Positions 41,520 through 50,059 of a stretch of 64,000 nucleotides of DNA are shown piece by piece (the first letter of the stretch is position 1; each line of letters begins with the position of its first letter). Both the position numbers and the translations under genes were made by a program. The notes beneath the pieces are model-generated. The model did no database searches, had not been told where the DNA came from, and saw only the letters and a list, made by a program, of their open reading frames with translations. The stretch comes from CAMQRS01 sp964370065 (GTDB lineage Bacteria > Bacillota_I > Bacilli_A > Erysipelotrichales > Erysipelotrichaceae), in NCBI GenBank assembly GCA_964370065.1, contig CAYJGK010000004.1:15323-79322 (forward strand), read 5' to 3'.

Positions 41520-41977
41520 CAATCTGTTTTATGTAAGTTCTCGTATTCTTTTCTAAAGTAGACCATAATATTATATAGAGAATCATTTAGCACTTGGTTT
41601 TCTTGTAATCCTAAATCTCCTATTGCTTTATCAATCATATCTGCATGAAAAGCATCATGAATAGCCATTACCTTTTCCGCTTTCTCTGTAATTTCTAAAC
41701 GTACAATACGTTTATCTTTCTCATCCTTAATACGAGTAACGTATCCTTTTTTGATTAATTTATTCACATTCGTTGTTAATGTTCCTTGTGTAACCATAAG
41801 TTTATTGGCTAATTGAGTCATTGTATTACCTTTAATCTTCTTTATATTTTCAATGATATGTACATCGTTCATTGTTAATGTTACACCACTCTTTTTCAAA
41901 TTTCTTTCTTCTAGGGATAAAATTAAATTAAAAAGAGAGACGAGCAATTCATTTAGTGTATATCTAGCACAATTCAT
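41519..41977 (-). CDS. fabT: MarR-family fatty-acid synthesis repressor
   Basis: A 152-residue MarR-family winged-helix regulator (NTMTQLANKLMVTQGTLTTNVNKLIKKGYVTRIKDEKDKRIVRLEIT at about 52-97). Position next to acpP-acc-fab and the FabT-type boxes on the acpP promoter identify it as FabT, the repressor that uses acyl-ACP as corepressor in streptococci. GGAGG precedes the ATG. Its own promoter has a degenerate box, suggesting autoregulation. Identity rests on family, context and operator, not on close sequence comparison. Confidence 0.88.
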   Translation of the reverse strand: MNCARYTLNELLVSLFNLILSLEERNLKKSGVTLTMNDVHIIENIKKIKGNTMTQLANKLMVTQGTLTTNVNKLIKKGYVTRIKDEKDKRIVRLEITEKAEKVMAIHDAFHADMIDKAIGDLGLQENQVLNDSLYNIMVYFRKEYENLHKTD

Positions 41978-41998
41978 AAGATACCTCCATTTTTTTAT

Positions 41999-42027
41999 AG
42001 GATATAGTTTAAATTAAAATTAGTCAA
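41999..42027 (-). promoter_or_regulatory. fabT promoter with weak FabT-like box
   Basis: Minus-strand -35 TTGACT (42022-42027), 17-bp spacer, -10 TATCCT (41999-42004). The spacer contains AGTTTAAATTAAAA (42006-42019, plus strand), similar to the acpP boxes but lacking the central G/C. Confidence 0.65.
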
Positions 42028-42062
42028 GTGATATATTGCACAAATTTTACGCAAATACATAA

Positions 42063-42091
42063 TTGACTATTTTAATGTTCTCTCTTATGAT
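42063..42091 (+). promoter_or_regulatory. Promoter of SIS-domain gene
   Basis: -35 TTGACT (42063-42068), 17-bp spacer, -10 TATGAT (42086-42091), 23 bp before the start codon. Confidence 0.82.
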
Positions 42092-42113
42092 AATTAAAAA
42101 GGAGGTTATTTTC

Positions 42114-42836
42114 ATGATTAACCAAACATTTGAATACGGTCTACATGTTATTCAAAAATTACAAGAAACACAACAAGATAACATTGATCAAAGTGCATCT
42201 TTGATTGCTGATAGTTTTGCCAATGGACGCCATTTCTTCGTTAGCGGGAGTGGCCATTCTCATACAGTTGCTGAAGAGTTTTATGGACGTGCAGGAGGTC
42301 TTGCTTTTCCTATTCCTATTATGACAACAGAGTTAACATTACAAGAACATCCTACTAAGAGTACCCACTTAGAGCGGTTATCTGGATACGCTAAAATACT
42401 TGTTGATTTATACGGTATTGCACAAGGAGATGTCATTTTAATCGCTTCTAATTCAGGTCGTAATGCCTATCCAGTAGAACTGGCTTTAGAGAGCAAAAAA
42501 TTAGGGGCAAAAGTCATCGCCATTACTAATTTAGCACATTCAAGTAGCTGTCGTTCACGCCATGAAAGCGGTGCGAAATTGATGGATATTGCAGATGTTG
42601 TCATCGATAATTGTGGGGCACTAGGAGATGCAAGTTTACAAGTAGAAGGTTGTCCTATTCCTATGGCGCCTACCTCTTCCATGGCGAATGCATTTATTGT
42701 AGCTGCTATCACTACGCAATGCGCAAAATACATTGCGCAAAAAGGATTGGAAGTACCTGTTTTCCTATCTGCAAATGTAGATGGAAATGAAAATGTTAAT
42801 GAAAATCACTTTAAAAAATATACTCGTTTATATTAA
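42114..42836 (+). CDS. UPF0309-type SIS domain protein
   Basis: A 240-residue phosphosugar-binding (SIS) protein resembling the UPF0309 family, function not established. Visible: HFFVSGSGHSHTVAEEFYGRAGG near residue 40, the SIS loop ASNSGRNAYPVE near 125, VIAITNLAHSSSCRSRH, and VEGCPIPMAPTSSMANAF. It probably isomerises or senses a phosphorylated amino sugar. AAAAGGAGG precedes the ATG at 42114; longer frames start inside the promoter. It is a single-gene unit with its own promoter and a terminator shared with metA, close to the DeoR/M24/PHP operon. Confidence 0.85.
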   Translation: MINQTFEYGLHVIQKLQETQQDNIDQSASLIADSFANGRHFFVSGSGHSHTVAEEFYGRAGGLAFPIPIMTTELTLQEHPTKSTHLERLSGYAKILVDLYGIAQGDVILIASNSGRNAYPVELALESKKLGAKVIAITNLAHSSSCRSRHESGAKLMDIADVVIDNCGALGDASLQVEGCPIPMAPTSSMANAFIVAAITTQCAKYIAQKGLEVPVFLSANVDGNENVNENHFKKYTRLY

Positions 42837-42840
42837 AAAA

Positions 42841-42870
42841 TGCCAGTGCACTAGGTTTGTGCATTGGCTT
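42841..42870. terminator. Bidirectional terminator between SIS gene and metA
   Basis: A 10-bp stem GCCAGTGCAC/GTGCATTGGC (42842-42851, 42859-42868) has TTATTTT on the plus side and six T on the minus side. Confidence 0.82.
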
Positions 42871-43789
42871 ATTTTATGTTTTTTATTTCATTAATTTCAT
42901 ATGGCGTCATTTGATATATATAATTAATCCAATTGCGATACAATAAATTAGCATGCGATTTCCACTTCCAAATTACTTTTTGCGATGGATCGTTTTGTGG
43001 ATAGTAATTAAAGGGTATCTGGATTGGCTTGTTTTGTAAGGTGTCTCGTTTGTATTCTTCCGCCAGTGTATTGCGTGCATACTCAAGATGACCACTTACA
43101 AAAACTTGACGTAAATCATGGCTACTCAATAAAGTAGAGCCACTTTTCTTACTACCTGCTAGAGTGATTATATCTTGGCAGTGCTGAATTCCTAACTCAT
43201 CAAATTGCGTATGCCTAGATTGGGGCATATTAAATACTTCATCAAACCCACTCGTTAAGGCATTGTGTGCATAAAGTTGTTGTGCGTCAATACCAAATAG
43301 CTTTTCATTACACTTTTGCTTATTAATTTGGTAAAAATGATATAGCGCTGCTTGGGCACCCCAACAAATAAACATGGTTGAAAAAACATGTGTTTTTGAC
43401 CATTCCATAATTTTCTGTAATTCTTCCCAGTAGGTTACCTCTTCAAACTCTAAATGTTCAACAGGAGCACCTGTAACAATCATTCCATCAAAACATTGAT
43501 TTTTATAATGTGCAAAGGTTTCATAAAACTTTAATAAGTGTTCTTCACTTGTGTTTTTAGAAGTATGTGCACTCATCTTCATAAAATCAACTTCTATTTG
43601 AATCGCACTCTTACTAATTAAACGGAGCAATTGTGTTTCTGTTTCTATTTTTTTAGGCATTAAATTTAAAATTAACACACGAAGTGGACGAATATCTTGG
43701 GTGGAAGCACGATGTGCATCAATAGCAAAGATATTCTCCTTTTTTAAAATTTCTTCTGCAGGCAAACCATTTGGAATTGTAATTGGCAT
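42869..43789 (-). CDS. metA: Homoserine O-acetyltransferase/succinyltransferase (MetA family)
   Basis: First committed step of methionine synthesis, acylating homoserine. 306 residues beginning MPITIPNGLPAEEILKKENIF. The catalytic Cys lies in FICWGAQAALYHF near residue 142; QSRHTQF and VSGHLEYARNTLAEEY carry the conserved His and Glu. Firmicute MetA enzymes commonly use acetyl-CoA, but acyl specificity is not read here. Upstream in-frame codons lack a ribosome site; GGGGTGAG precedes this ATG. No SAM riboswitch lies upstream, unlike metK. Confidence 0.93.
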   Translation of the reverse strand: MPITIPNGLPAEEILKKENIFAIDAHRASTQDIRPLRVLILNLMPKKIETETQLLRLISKSAIQIEVDFMKMSAHTSKNTSEEHLLKFYETFAHYKNQCFDGMIVTGAPVEHLEFEEVTYWEELQKIMEWSKTHVFSTMFICWGAQAALYHFYQINKQKCNEKLFGIDAQQLYAHNALTSGFDEVFNMPQSRHTQFDELGIQHCQDIITLAGSKKSGSTLLSSHDLRQVFVSGHLEYARNTLAEEYKRDTLQNKPIQIPFNYYPQNDPSQKVIWKWKSHANLLYRNWINYIYQMTPYEINEIKNIK

Positions 43790-43909
43790 ACACTCACCCC
43801 TATCTATTCTAATAATCATAATTCATAATGTTTCATTTGTCTAATAATTATTATTTTTGTGGATTTAACAACAAAACACGAGGTTTTTATATGGTTTGTC
43901 GTATTATTA

Positions 43910-43939
43910 TTTACCGATTCAAAAAAAATGTTGTATAAT
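43910..43939 (+). promoter_or_regulatory. Promoter of DeoR-M24-PHP operon
   Basis: -10 TATAAT (43934-43939) with a weak -35 TTTACC (43910-43915) at 18 bp. TTTTGT/ACAAAA inverted repeats lie just upstream in the region shared with metA. Confidence 0.6.
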
Positions 43940-43975
43940 ATTACTATATTATTTATTCTAATTAAGGAGGGAACT

Positions 43976-44743
43976 ATGTCAGCAAGAAGTGATTTTAGAC
44001 GTAATGAAATATCAAAATACATCCAAGAGCATGGTAAAACCACAATTCATGCTATGGCAAAAGAATTTCATATTTCATTAGAAACACTACGTAAAGATTT
44101 AACACACTTAGAAAATTTAGGAGTGATTTATCGTATACATGGAGGGGCGATGCATCGTAACGCTAATTACGATTTGCCCATTGCCATCCGTACACAAGAA
44201 AATAAAAAGGAAAAATTTTTAATCTCTAAAGAAGCCATTCATTTCATTCAAGATAACGATACGATTTTCTTAGATGCAAGTAGTACCGTCTTACATTTAG
44301 GTAACCTACTAAAATTAAAAAAGAACCTAACGATTGTTACTAATTCATATGAATTAGTTCCTATTTTAGCCGAAAGTGAGCATCGTATATTGATGGTGTG
44401 CGGAGAATATAGAAGAGATGGAAATCGCCTTGGAGGACACTACACTACCTTATTACTTAAAAACATTTATTTTGATGTTTGCTTTTTAAGTAGTGATGGT
44501 AACCAGAATATGGATGGACCTGGTCAAATGAGTGATGACGAACTGTTTTTATTGAAAACAGTGTTAGATAATTGTAAATTTAAAGTTTTGCTTTGTGATA
44601 AAAGTAAATTCAGTAAATTCGCACATTACCAATATGCCACTTATGATCAATTTGATGTACTTATTACAAACGACTTAAGTAGTCAACTAACAGATTCATT
44701 ATCTGTTCCCAAAATTATTAATATTTCATATAAAAATGAATAA
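43976..44743 (+). CDS. DeoR-family transcription regulator
   Basis: A 255-residue DeoR-type repressor with the N-terminal helix-turn-helix (TTIHAMAKEFHISLETLRKDLTHLENLGVIYRIHGGA, about 22-58) and the C-terminal sensor (DNDTIFLDASSTVLHLGNLL, TIVTNSYELVPIL, VCFLSSDGNQNMDGPG). The longer frame from 43859 covers the promoter; AAGGAGG lies before the ATG at 43976. First gene of a three-gene operon with an M24-like protein and a PHP phosphoesterase; it probably senses the phosphorylated compound they act on. Confidence 0.9.
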   Translation: MSARSDFRRNEISKYIQEHGKTTIHAMAKEFHISLETLRKDLTHLENLGVIYRIHGGAMHRNANYDLPIAIRTQENKKEKFLISKEAIHFIQDNDTIFLDASSTVLHLGNLLKLKKNLTIVTNSYELVPILAESEHRILMVCGEYRRDGNRLGGHYTTLLLKNIYFDVCFLSSDGNQNMDGPGQMSDDELFLLKTVLDNCKFKVLLCDKSKFSKFAHYQYATYDQFDVLITNDLSSQLTDSLSVPKIINISYKNE

Positions 44744-44756
44744 GAAAGGTTATACT

Positions 44757-46124
44757 ATGAAAGAAATTATTTACAAACAAACACAGCCACCACGTGCTCA
44801 AATTATTACACCTCACTTATTAAGTGATGAGACAATGCTAGAAAGGAAAGAAAAAACAATAGTTCAAATGAAACAAAGCGGATACGATGCATTAATTATT
44901 TATGCAGATGTCGAGCATGCTTCTAACTTTGAGTATTTGACTGGATTTATCCCACGCTTTGAAGAAGCTTTATTAGTGTTACATAAAAATGGGGAAGCTT
45001 ATCTATTAGTTGGAAATGAAGTAATGGGAATTGTACCATTTAGTAGAATACCCGCTACCTCTATTTTAACCCAACAATTTTCTTTGCCTGATCAACCAAT
45101 TCAACAGTATGAAGAACTTCCTATCAATTTACAAAAAGCAAATATTACAAACGATCAACATATCGGGATTGTGGGATGGAAAGGTTTATATAAGCAAGGT
45201 TCTCATTTATATGATGTACCACATTACATAGTGGAAGCTGTGAAACAAATTACGCCTTCTATCACAAATGCAACCGGATTATTTATCGACGCTAAAAATG
45301 GAGTGCGAATTATTAATAATGTGGATGAAATTAGACACTATGAATATGGGCAAGTGTTAGCTGCTAACAGCATGCTTTGTGCGATGAATGAAATAGCGGT
45401 TGGCAAAAACGAAATTGAAATGGCTAGTTTACTAGAACAACAAGGGCAGCGCAATAATGTCGTAACTGTTTTTGCAAGTGGGCAACGTTTTCAAAAAGCA
45501 AATATTTACCCCACTCTAACCCCTTTACGATTAGGTGATAAAATTTCTATGACCGTTGGTTTTAAAGGCGGTTTATCAAGTCGTAGTGCCTACCTTGTAG
45601 AAGAGACTTCTCAACTAGAAAGTGATGTGCAAGATTATATGGAACGCTTAGTGATACCCTATTTTTATACTATTGCTACTTGGTTAGAAACTTTACATAC
45701 GAATATGTTAGGGAGTGACGTATATTCATTAATAGAAACTATTTTGCCTAAAGAAACATATAATTGGTCATTAAATCCTGGTCATTTATGTGCAGATGAA
45801 GAATGGTTATCCAGTCCTATTTATAAAGGTTCTTCAGATTTACTTCAGAGTGGAATGTTGATGCAATTAGATATCATCCCATCGATTAAACCTTACTCTG
45901 GCTGTACATGTGAAAACGGTGTCCTTTTAGCAGATGCCAATTTACGTAATCAAATCCAAGCACAAGATCCAGAAATGTGGGAGCGCATGTTAGAACGTAG
46001 AGCTTATATTAAAAATGAATTAGGGATTCAAATTCATGAAGACATTTTACCTTTATCGAATATGGTTGCTTATTTAAGACCTTATTTACTAGCCAAAACA
46101 AAGGCTATGTGTGTTGCGCAATAG
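44757..46124 (+). CDS. Degenerate M24 (creatinase/prolidase-like) family protein
   Basis: A 455-residue protein with the two-domain layout of Xaa-Pro peptidases: an N-terminal creatinase-like domain (DALIIYADVEHASNFEYLTGFIPRFEEALLVL) and a pita-bread C-terminal domain. The metal-site Asp positions look lost: KISMTVGFKGGLSSRSAYL stands where family members have DxG and SDxTR. A His (NPGHLCADEEW), an Asp in place of Glu (MLMQLDII) and a Glu (CENGVLL) remain. It is therefore probably not a normal peptidase; a binding or new enzymatic role is possible. Starts 13 bp after the DeoR gene with AAGAAAGG upstream. Confidence 0.75.
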   Translation: MKEIIYKQTQPPRAQIITPHLLSDETMLERKEKTIVQMKQSGYDALIIYADVEHASNFEYLTGFIPRFEEALLVLHKNGEAYLLVGNEVMGIVPFSRIPATSILTQQFSLPDQPIQQYEELPINLQKANITNDQHIGIVGWKGLYKQGSHLYDVPHYIVEAVKQITPSITNATGLFIDAKNGVRIINNVDEIRHYEYGQVLAANSMLCAMNEIAVGKNEIEMASLLEQQGQRNNVVTVFASGQRFQKANIYPTLTPLRLGDKISMTVGFKGGLSSRSAYLVEETSQLESDVQDYMERLVIPYFYTIATWLETLHTNMLGSDVYSLIETILPKETYNWSLNPGHLCADEEWLSSPIYKGSSDLLQSGMLMQLDIIPSIKPYSGCTCENGVLLADANLRNQIQAQDPEMWERMLERRAYIKNELGIQIHEDILPLSNMVAYLRPYLLAKTKAMCVAQ

Positions 46125-46135
46125 GAGGAAAAAAA

Positions 46136-47017
46136 ATGAGCAAAATAGACTTACATATGCATTCAAATGTGTCATTGGATGGTGATTTAACACCACAAGA
46201 TATGATTAATTTAGCACATAGTAATGGATTACAATATATCAGTTTTACAGATCACAACAATACGCAGGCATATAATTTAATTCAAGATAAAAAAGATATA
46301 ACAATTATTACAGGTGTCGAATTAGATTGTCACTTTATGAATAAAAACTTCCATATTTTGGCGTTTTTCATTGATCCAAATAGTGCTGAGTTTAAAAAAA
46401 TAGCAACTACTATTCACCATATGGAATTAGCAGCTGGTCAACACTATATGAAACAAGCTAGAGAAATTATGGGGCTGGTTATTGATGAAGATAAATTATT
46501 AGCGCATTACCCTCATGGTGTTTATACTGGGGAAGCAATATGTGAAGTCGCTTTGTTAGAAGAAGCCAACAAGGATAATCCCTATTTACAAGATTACTTG
46601 CCAGGTGGAAAATATGAAAGTGCTCCAGATATCAATTTCTATTGGAATTACTGTGCACAAGATAAGATTTTATATTATCCTATTCAATATATGGCAATGC
46701 AAGATTTATTTAAGCTGTTACGTAAACAAAACGCATTTATTGTGTTAGCACATCCTGGTAATAACACAAGTGAAAATCTAACACTATTAAATGGGATCGT
46801 TGCTTTAGGTATAGACGGAATAGAAGTATACAGTAGTTATCACACTGCTCAACAAATCGCATTTTATAAACAGTTTGCACACGATCACGACTTAGTTGCT
46901 ACATGTGGAAGTGATTTCCACGGTAAACATAAACCGCATATAGAGATGGGACAATGTAATATACCTACAGAGGAAGAAGACCAACTAATCTCATTTATTG
47001 AAACAAAATTAAACTAA
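46136..47017 (+). CDS. PHP-domain metal-dependent phosphoesterase
   Basis: A 293-residue PHP-family hydrolase. Metal ligands appear as DLHMHSNVSLDG (residues 4-15), SFTDHNNTQAY, GVELDCHF, VLAHPGN and CGSDFHGKHKP. Family members remove phosphate from sugar phosphates, histidinol phosphate or nucleotides; the substrate here is unknown. AGGAGGAAAAAA precedes the ATG, 11 bp after the M24-like gene. Last gene of the DeoR operon. Confidence 0.88.
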   Translation: MSKIDLHMHSNVSLDGDLTPQDMINLAHSNGLQYISFTDHNNTQAYNLIQDKKDITIITGVELDCHFMNKNFHILAFFIDPNSAEFKKIATTIHHMELAAGQHYMKQAREIMGLVIDEDKLLAHYPHGVYTGEAICEVALLEEANKDNPYLQDYLPGGKYESAPDINFYWNYCAQDKILYYPIQYMAMQDLFKLLRKQNAFIVLAHPGNNTSENLTLLNGIVALGIDGIEVYSSYHTAQQIAFYKQFAHDHDLVATCGSDFHGKHKPHIEMGQCNIPTEEEDQLISFIETKLN

Positions 47018-47018
47018 C

Positions 47019-47050
47019 AAAAAAAGGACAATTATTATTGTCCTTTTTTT
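47019..47050. terminator. Bidirectional terminator between PHP and HAD genes
   Basis: Stem AAAAAAAGGACAAT/ATTGTCCTTTTTTT with a four-base loop, T-runs on both strands, between convergent genes. Confidence 0.92.
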
Positions 47051-47877
47051 ACATTTCTTTGACTATGATTTTTATCCACCAGTTGGTTCACAACTGCCAT
47101 CTTTTGTAATATTAATGCAATGGTTTCATTTAACTCTTTTCCCTCACGATAATCCGCCTTACATATAAAGTCAACTCTACGATTATCCAGTAGGTCTATG
47201 ACTTTCTCTTTTTGTGTATAGACAGCGATACTTTGTCCACCATTTTCTTTTACTAATTTCATACACGGTACATCCGTTAATCCATCACCAATATAAATCA
47301 TATTACGAAATGGGATAGGACGTTCAATATCTGGTACAAATTCATTTAATTGTTCATCATCATATACATTCAATATACCTTTGTTTATGCGGAATAAAAA
47401 TTGCGTTTTATTTGTATAGTTTACAACTAACGCAGGCCAATCTGCTACTCCATTTTCATCGTAGTGAAATTCACAAGCATATATTTTTTTGAATTTGTCC
47501 TTTAAAACACTACCCTCAATAATTTCTTTTAAACCACTACTAATAATATAATGTTCCAATTCTAAGTTTAAACTATCAGCATACGCATTGATTCGATCAA
47601 AGTAGTCAAATACCCCCTCATATAATTCAATATGCTGTCCCGCTTCTACAAAGTTTTCTTTCTTGATTGGGACTTGCGCTGCATTTGCTTTTCTAAGCAT
47701 ATAATACATATACGCTAAAATACGATCCATTTTATCTGTTTCTGCTAATTGTGTAACGTCTCCCCAAAAAGATTTACTATCCATTTTTACAGATGGTATA
47801 AACGAATATTCTTGCATATCTTTTGTACATAATGTTTTATCAAAATCATACATCATCGCTATTTTTGTTTTTTTCAT
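47035..47877 (-). CDS. HAD-superfamily hydrolase
   Basis: A 280-residue phosphatase-like protein of the haloacid dehalogenase superfamily. Motif I is MMYDFDKTLCT (Asp11, Asp13), motif II HYIISSGLKE, motif IV IYIGDGLTDVPCMKL. A large cap (about residues 25-110) lies after motif I. This layout is like phosphoserine-phosphatase-type HADs, substrate unknown. Single gene; GGTAAATG precedes the start and its end overlaps the shared terminator. Confidence 0.87.
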   Translation of the reverse strand: MKKTKIAMMYDFDKTLCTKDMQEYSFIPSVKMDSKSFWGDVTQLAETDKMDRILAYMYYMLRKANAAQVPIKKENFVEAGQHIELYEGVFDYFDRINAYADSLNLELEHYIISSGLKEIIEGSVLKDKFKKIYACEFHYDENGVADWPALVVNYTNKTQFLFRINKGILNVYDDEQLNEFVPDIERPIPFRNMIYIGDGLTDVPCMKLVKENGGQSIAVYTQKEKVIDLLDNRRVDFICKADYREGKELNETIALILQKMAVVNQLVDKNHSQRNVKKGQ

Positions 47878-47916
47878 ACATTTACCTCATTACTCTTATT
47901 TTATCATGGATAATAG

Positions 47917-47949
47917 AAAAAGAAACACAAACTTATCGCTTGTGTTTCT
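47917..47949 (-). terminator. Terminator of diguanylate cyclase gene
   Basis: A 10-bp stem AGAAACACAA/TTGTGTTTCT (47921-47930, 47940-47949) is followed by TTTTTCTATT on the minus strand. Confidence 0.82.
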
Positions 47950-49375
47950 ATACATCCATTTTATACATGAGTTCTTCTTCATATACTTGTATTTGATTTT
48001 TTCCATTAGCCTTTGCTTCATATAAAGCCTTATCAGCTTGCTTGTACAACGTTTCAAAATGTACTTGTGATTGGCGAATCGCGACTCCAATACTAACGTG
48101 ATATTCGACACTATTTTCATTTAACTGGTTGTGATAAGCTACTTCATTTACTATTTTTTCAGCTAACTTAGTGGGATTTGTCACGGCTTTACCTTCTTTA
48201 AAATAAAGAATAAATTCATCTCCGCCTATTCTTCCAATAATTGCTTGTTCACTAAATAGTGCAAGCAATATTTGTGCGATATTTAAAATACATCTATCCC
48301 CTATCATATGCCCATATGTATCATTAATTTCTTTTAATCCATCAATATCAACTAAAAATAAGGCCCCTTTTGCATAGCTGTTTTTCCCAATTTTCATTTG
48401 AATTAGTCGTTCTACCGTCTTTTTATTATAGACTCCTGTCGCTAAATCACGATTTGATTTTCCTTGAAATTTTCTAACTAATAGAATAGCCACACTCACA
48501 ATAAGTGAAAAAACAATAAAAATAGCAAAAATGAACTCATCAATATGTTGCTTTAAAAAAGATTCTACTGAAATAGAAGAAGTAAAACCACCTAACCATT
48601 TGCCCGTAAGTTCATCCATGATTCCTTTGCCATTCACACTATGGATTGCTATATTTAGCTTTATGAGTAGTTCTTCGTTCTCTTTTTGTGTTCCAAAGCA
48701 GAATGCATTACTTGTTAGAGCGGACCCTTTTATCGTGATTTCGCTTATACCCTCTTGTGCTAGCACGCGGTTTCCAACTGCATATCGTCCAATGACATAA
48801 TCAATTTCATCATCTAAAATCGCTTGAAAGGCTACTTCGTAATAATCGAACATCGTCACATCTTCAAAATTCATAGGATCAATAAATATTTCTTTACTAA
48901 TACTATTATTTAACGCTGCCACTCTTTTGTTATATAATTCTAAAATAGAATTATATTCTTCTTTTCCAAATACCACAAATTGATTGACACCGACTGTTTC
49001 ACTTAAATTATATCGCTCTTCATAGTATTCATTGAATTCTAATCCAAGAATTAAATCTGCTTCCTTTTTTTCCATTGCAAGTTTCGCATCTTCCCATGGT
49101 AATAAGCGTAAGTCAATATTCACTTCCATCTCATTAGCCAGGGCATTTAACACCTCAATATCATATCCTTCTATTTCCCCTTCATCATTATAAAAGGAAT
49201 AGGGAGGATATGCTTCATCCGCCACTACAACTATTGTTTCTTCATAGTAATTATTTGCTTGGTATACTATTTTTGGAGCTTCTGATGCACTTTGTTGCAA
49301 CGAACAAATCACAATCATTACCATCAACAAACTTAACCCAATCGTATACGCAATCACCTTAATCCCTTTTTTCAT
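47948..49375 (-). CDS. Membrane diguanylate cyclase with extracellular solute-binding sensor
   Basis: A 475-residue one-component sensor. Residues 1-25 are an N-terminal membrane segment. About 45-270 form a family-3 solute-binding (amino-acid-binding-like) domain outside the cell (VVVADEAYPPYSFYNDEGEIEGYDIEVLNAL). About 281-303 form a second membrane helix. The rest is a GGDEF domain with an intact active site GGDEF at 384-388 and LVDIDGLKEINDTYGH. The inhibitory RxxD site before it is missing, so feedback by c-di-GMP is not expected. It should make c-di-GMP in response to an external ligand. A c-di-GMP riboswitch lies divergently 140 bp away. Confidence 0.92.
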   Translation of the reverse strand: MKKGIKVIAYTIGLSLLMVMIVICSLQQSASEAPKIVYQANNYYEETIVVVADEAYPPYSFYNDEGEIEGYDIEVLNALANEMEVNIDLRLLPWEDAKLAMEKKEADLILGLEFNEYYEERYNLSETVGVNQFVVFGKEEYNSILELYNKRVAALNNSISKEIFIDPMNFEDVTMFDYYEVAFQAILDDEIDYVIGRYAVGNRVLAQEGISEITIKGSALTSNAFCFGTQKENEELLIKLNIAIHSVNGKGIMDELTGKWLGGFTSSISVESFLKQHIDEFIFAIFIVFSLIVSVAILLVRKFQGKSNRDLATGVYNKKTVERLIQMKIGKNSYAKGALFLVDIDGLKEINDTYGHMIGDRCILNIAQILLALFSEQAIIGRIGGDEFILYFKEGKAVTNPTKLAEKIVNEVAYHNQLNENSVEYHVSIGVAIRQSQVHFETLYKQADKALYEAKANGKNQIQVYEEELMYKMDV

Positions 49376-49428
49376 GATTTTCGCCCCTTAATAGTGTCTA
49401 TTATTCCGATGCTAAGCTTTGTACCACT

Positions 49429-49457
49429 ATCATACAGCATTATTTAAATTTGCACAA
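49429..49457 (-). promoter_or_regulatory. Promoter of diguanylate cyclase gene
   Basis: Minus-strand -35 TTGTGC (49452-49457), 17-bp spacer, -10 TATGAT (49429-49434). Confidence 0.7.
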
Positions 49458-49517
49458 CTCTTGCATTTCTTTGACTTGTATGATAAGTTATGTATGTACA
49501 GGTGTATTTATATACAT

Positions 49518-49606
49518 GAAAACTTTGTTGAAAAAGGCAAACCCTTTGAAAAAAGGCGACGCAAAACTATAGGGTCTAAGGCTATAAGCTATGATTGCCA
49601 GTTTCC
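49518..49606 (+). ncRNA. c-di-GMP-I (GEMM-I) riboswitch
   Basis: The plus strand shows the class-I c-di-GMP aptamer landmarks in order: AAGGCAAACC, a hairpin CCTTT-GAAA-AAAGG with GNRA tetraloop (49542-49555), CGACGCAAA, AGGGTCTAAGG and ATTGCCAG, with AAAC/GTTT closing helix P1. A weak promoter (TTGACT near 49470) lies upstream. No obvious terminator follows the aptamer directly; a hairpin ACAATT/AATTGT and a G-rich ribosome site precede a short ORF, so control may be at translation. Confidence 0.88.
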
Positions 49607-49647
49607 TGCAAGTTCACAATTATTTAATTGTAATTTGGGGGTATCTT

Positions 49648-49716
49648 ATGAAAAAAACATCACAGAATACAAGCTTATCGAATATTCAATCAATTAATAG
49701 GTTCAGAAACTGCTAA
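49648..49716 (+). CDS. 22-residue ORF controlled by c-di-GMP riboswitch, possibly decayed gene
   Basis: ATG follows a GGGGG ribosome site and encodes MKKTSQNTSLSNIQSINRFRNC. After its TAA the second plus-strand reading frame stays open to a TAA at 49817-49819, with coding-like composition, then a strong terminator follows. This looks like a longer small protein broken by a frameshift, or a true micro-protein. No homologue is recognised. Confidence 0.45.
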   Translation: MKKTSQNTSLSNIQSINRFRNC

Positions 49717-49783
49717 TGCTTTTGTGAACACTAATTCTTTTGTGAAATATTTGTTTGCTTCTACTCGAAACACACACTTATTT

Positions 49784-49808
49784 CCAATTGATTTTCAATT
49801 GGTTTTTT
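49784..49808 (+). terminator. Terminator of riboswitch-controlled unit
   Basis: An 8-bp perfect stem CCAATTGA/TCAATTGG (49784-49791, 49795-49802) with a three-base loop and six T. Confidence 0.88.
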
Positions 49809-50059
49809 GTCATTCTTAATGATAAAGATCATATTTCTTTGCCTTAGTAATCCATTTGTTGATTCTCTAACGCTCACTAGAATAGCTGCTATTTTATCAT
49901 TAGAACGCACAAATAAAGTGATCAAATCATAACTTATATGCATACACCTATACACACGATACTGACACGATGTTACGATATGACTCATCACAATACCCAT
50001 ATTATAACATCACAATATGATTTGATATCATAGTTGAACAATATCAAATAACCTATACT

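Noticed and set aside
49697..49819. Open frame after the riboswitch resembling a rubrerythrin N-terminus (GSETANAF...YLFAS)
   Set aside because: The spacing of the key residues is off by one and the ferroxidase Glu is absent; the likeness is too weak to name it.
49761..50000. 79-codon minus-strand ORF
   Set aside because: No ribosome site before its start, overlaps the riboswitch-unit terminator, and its sequence is not recognisable as a protein family.
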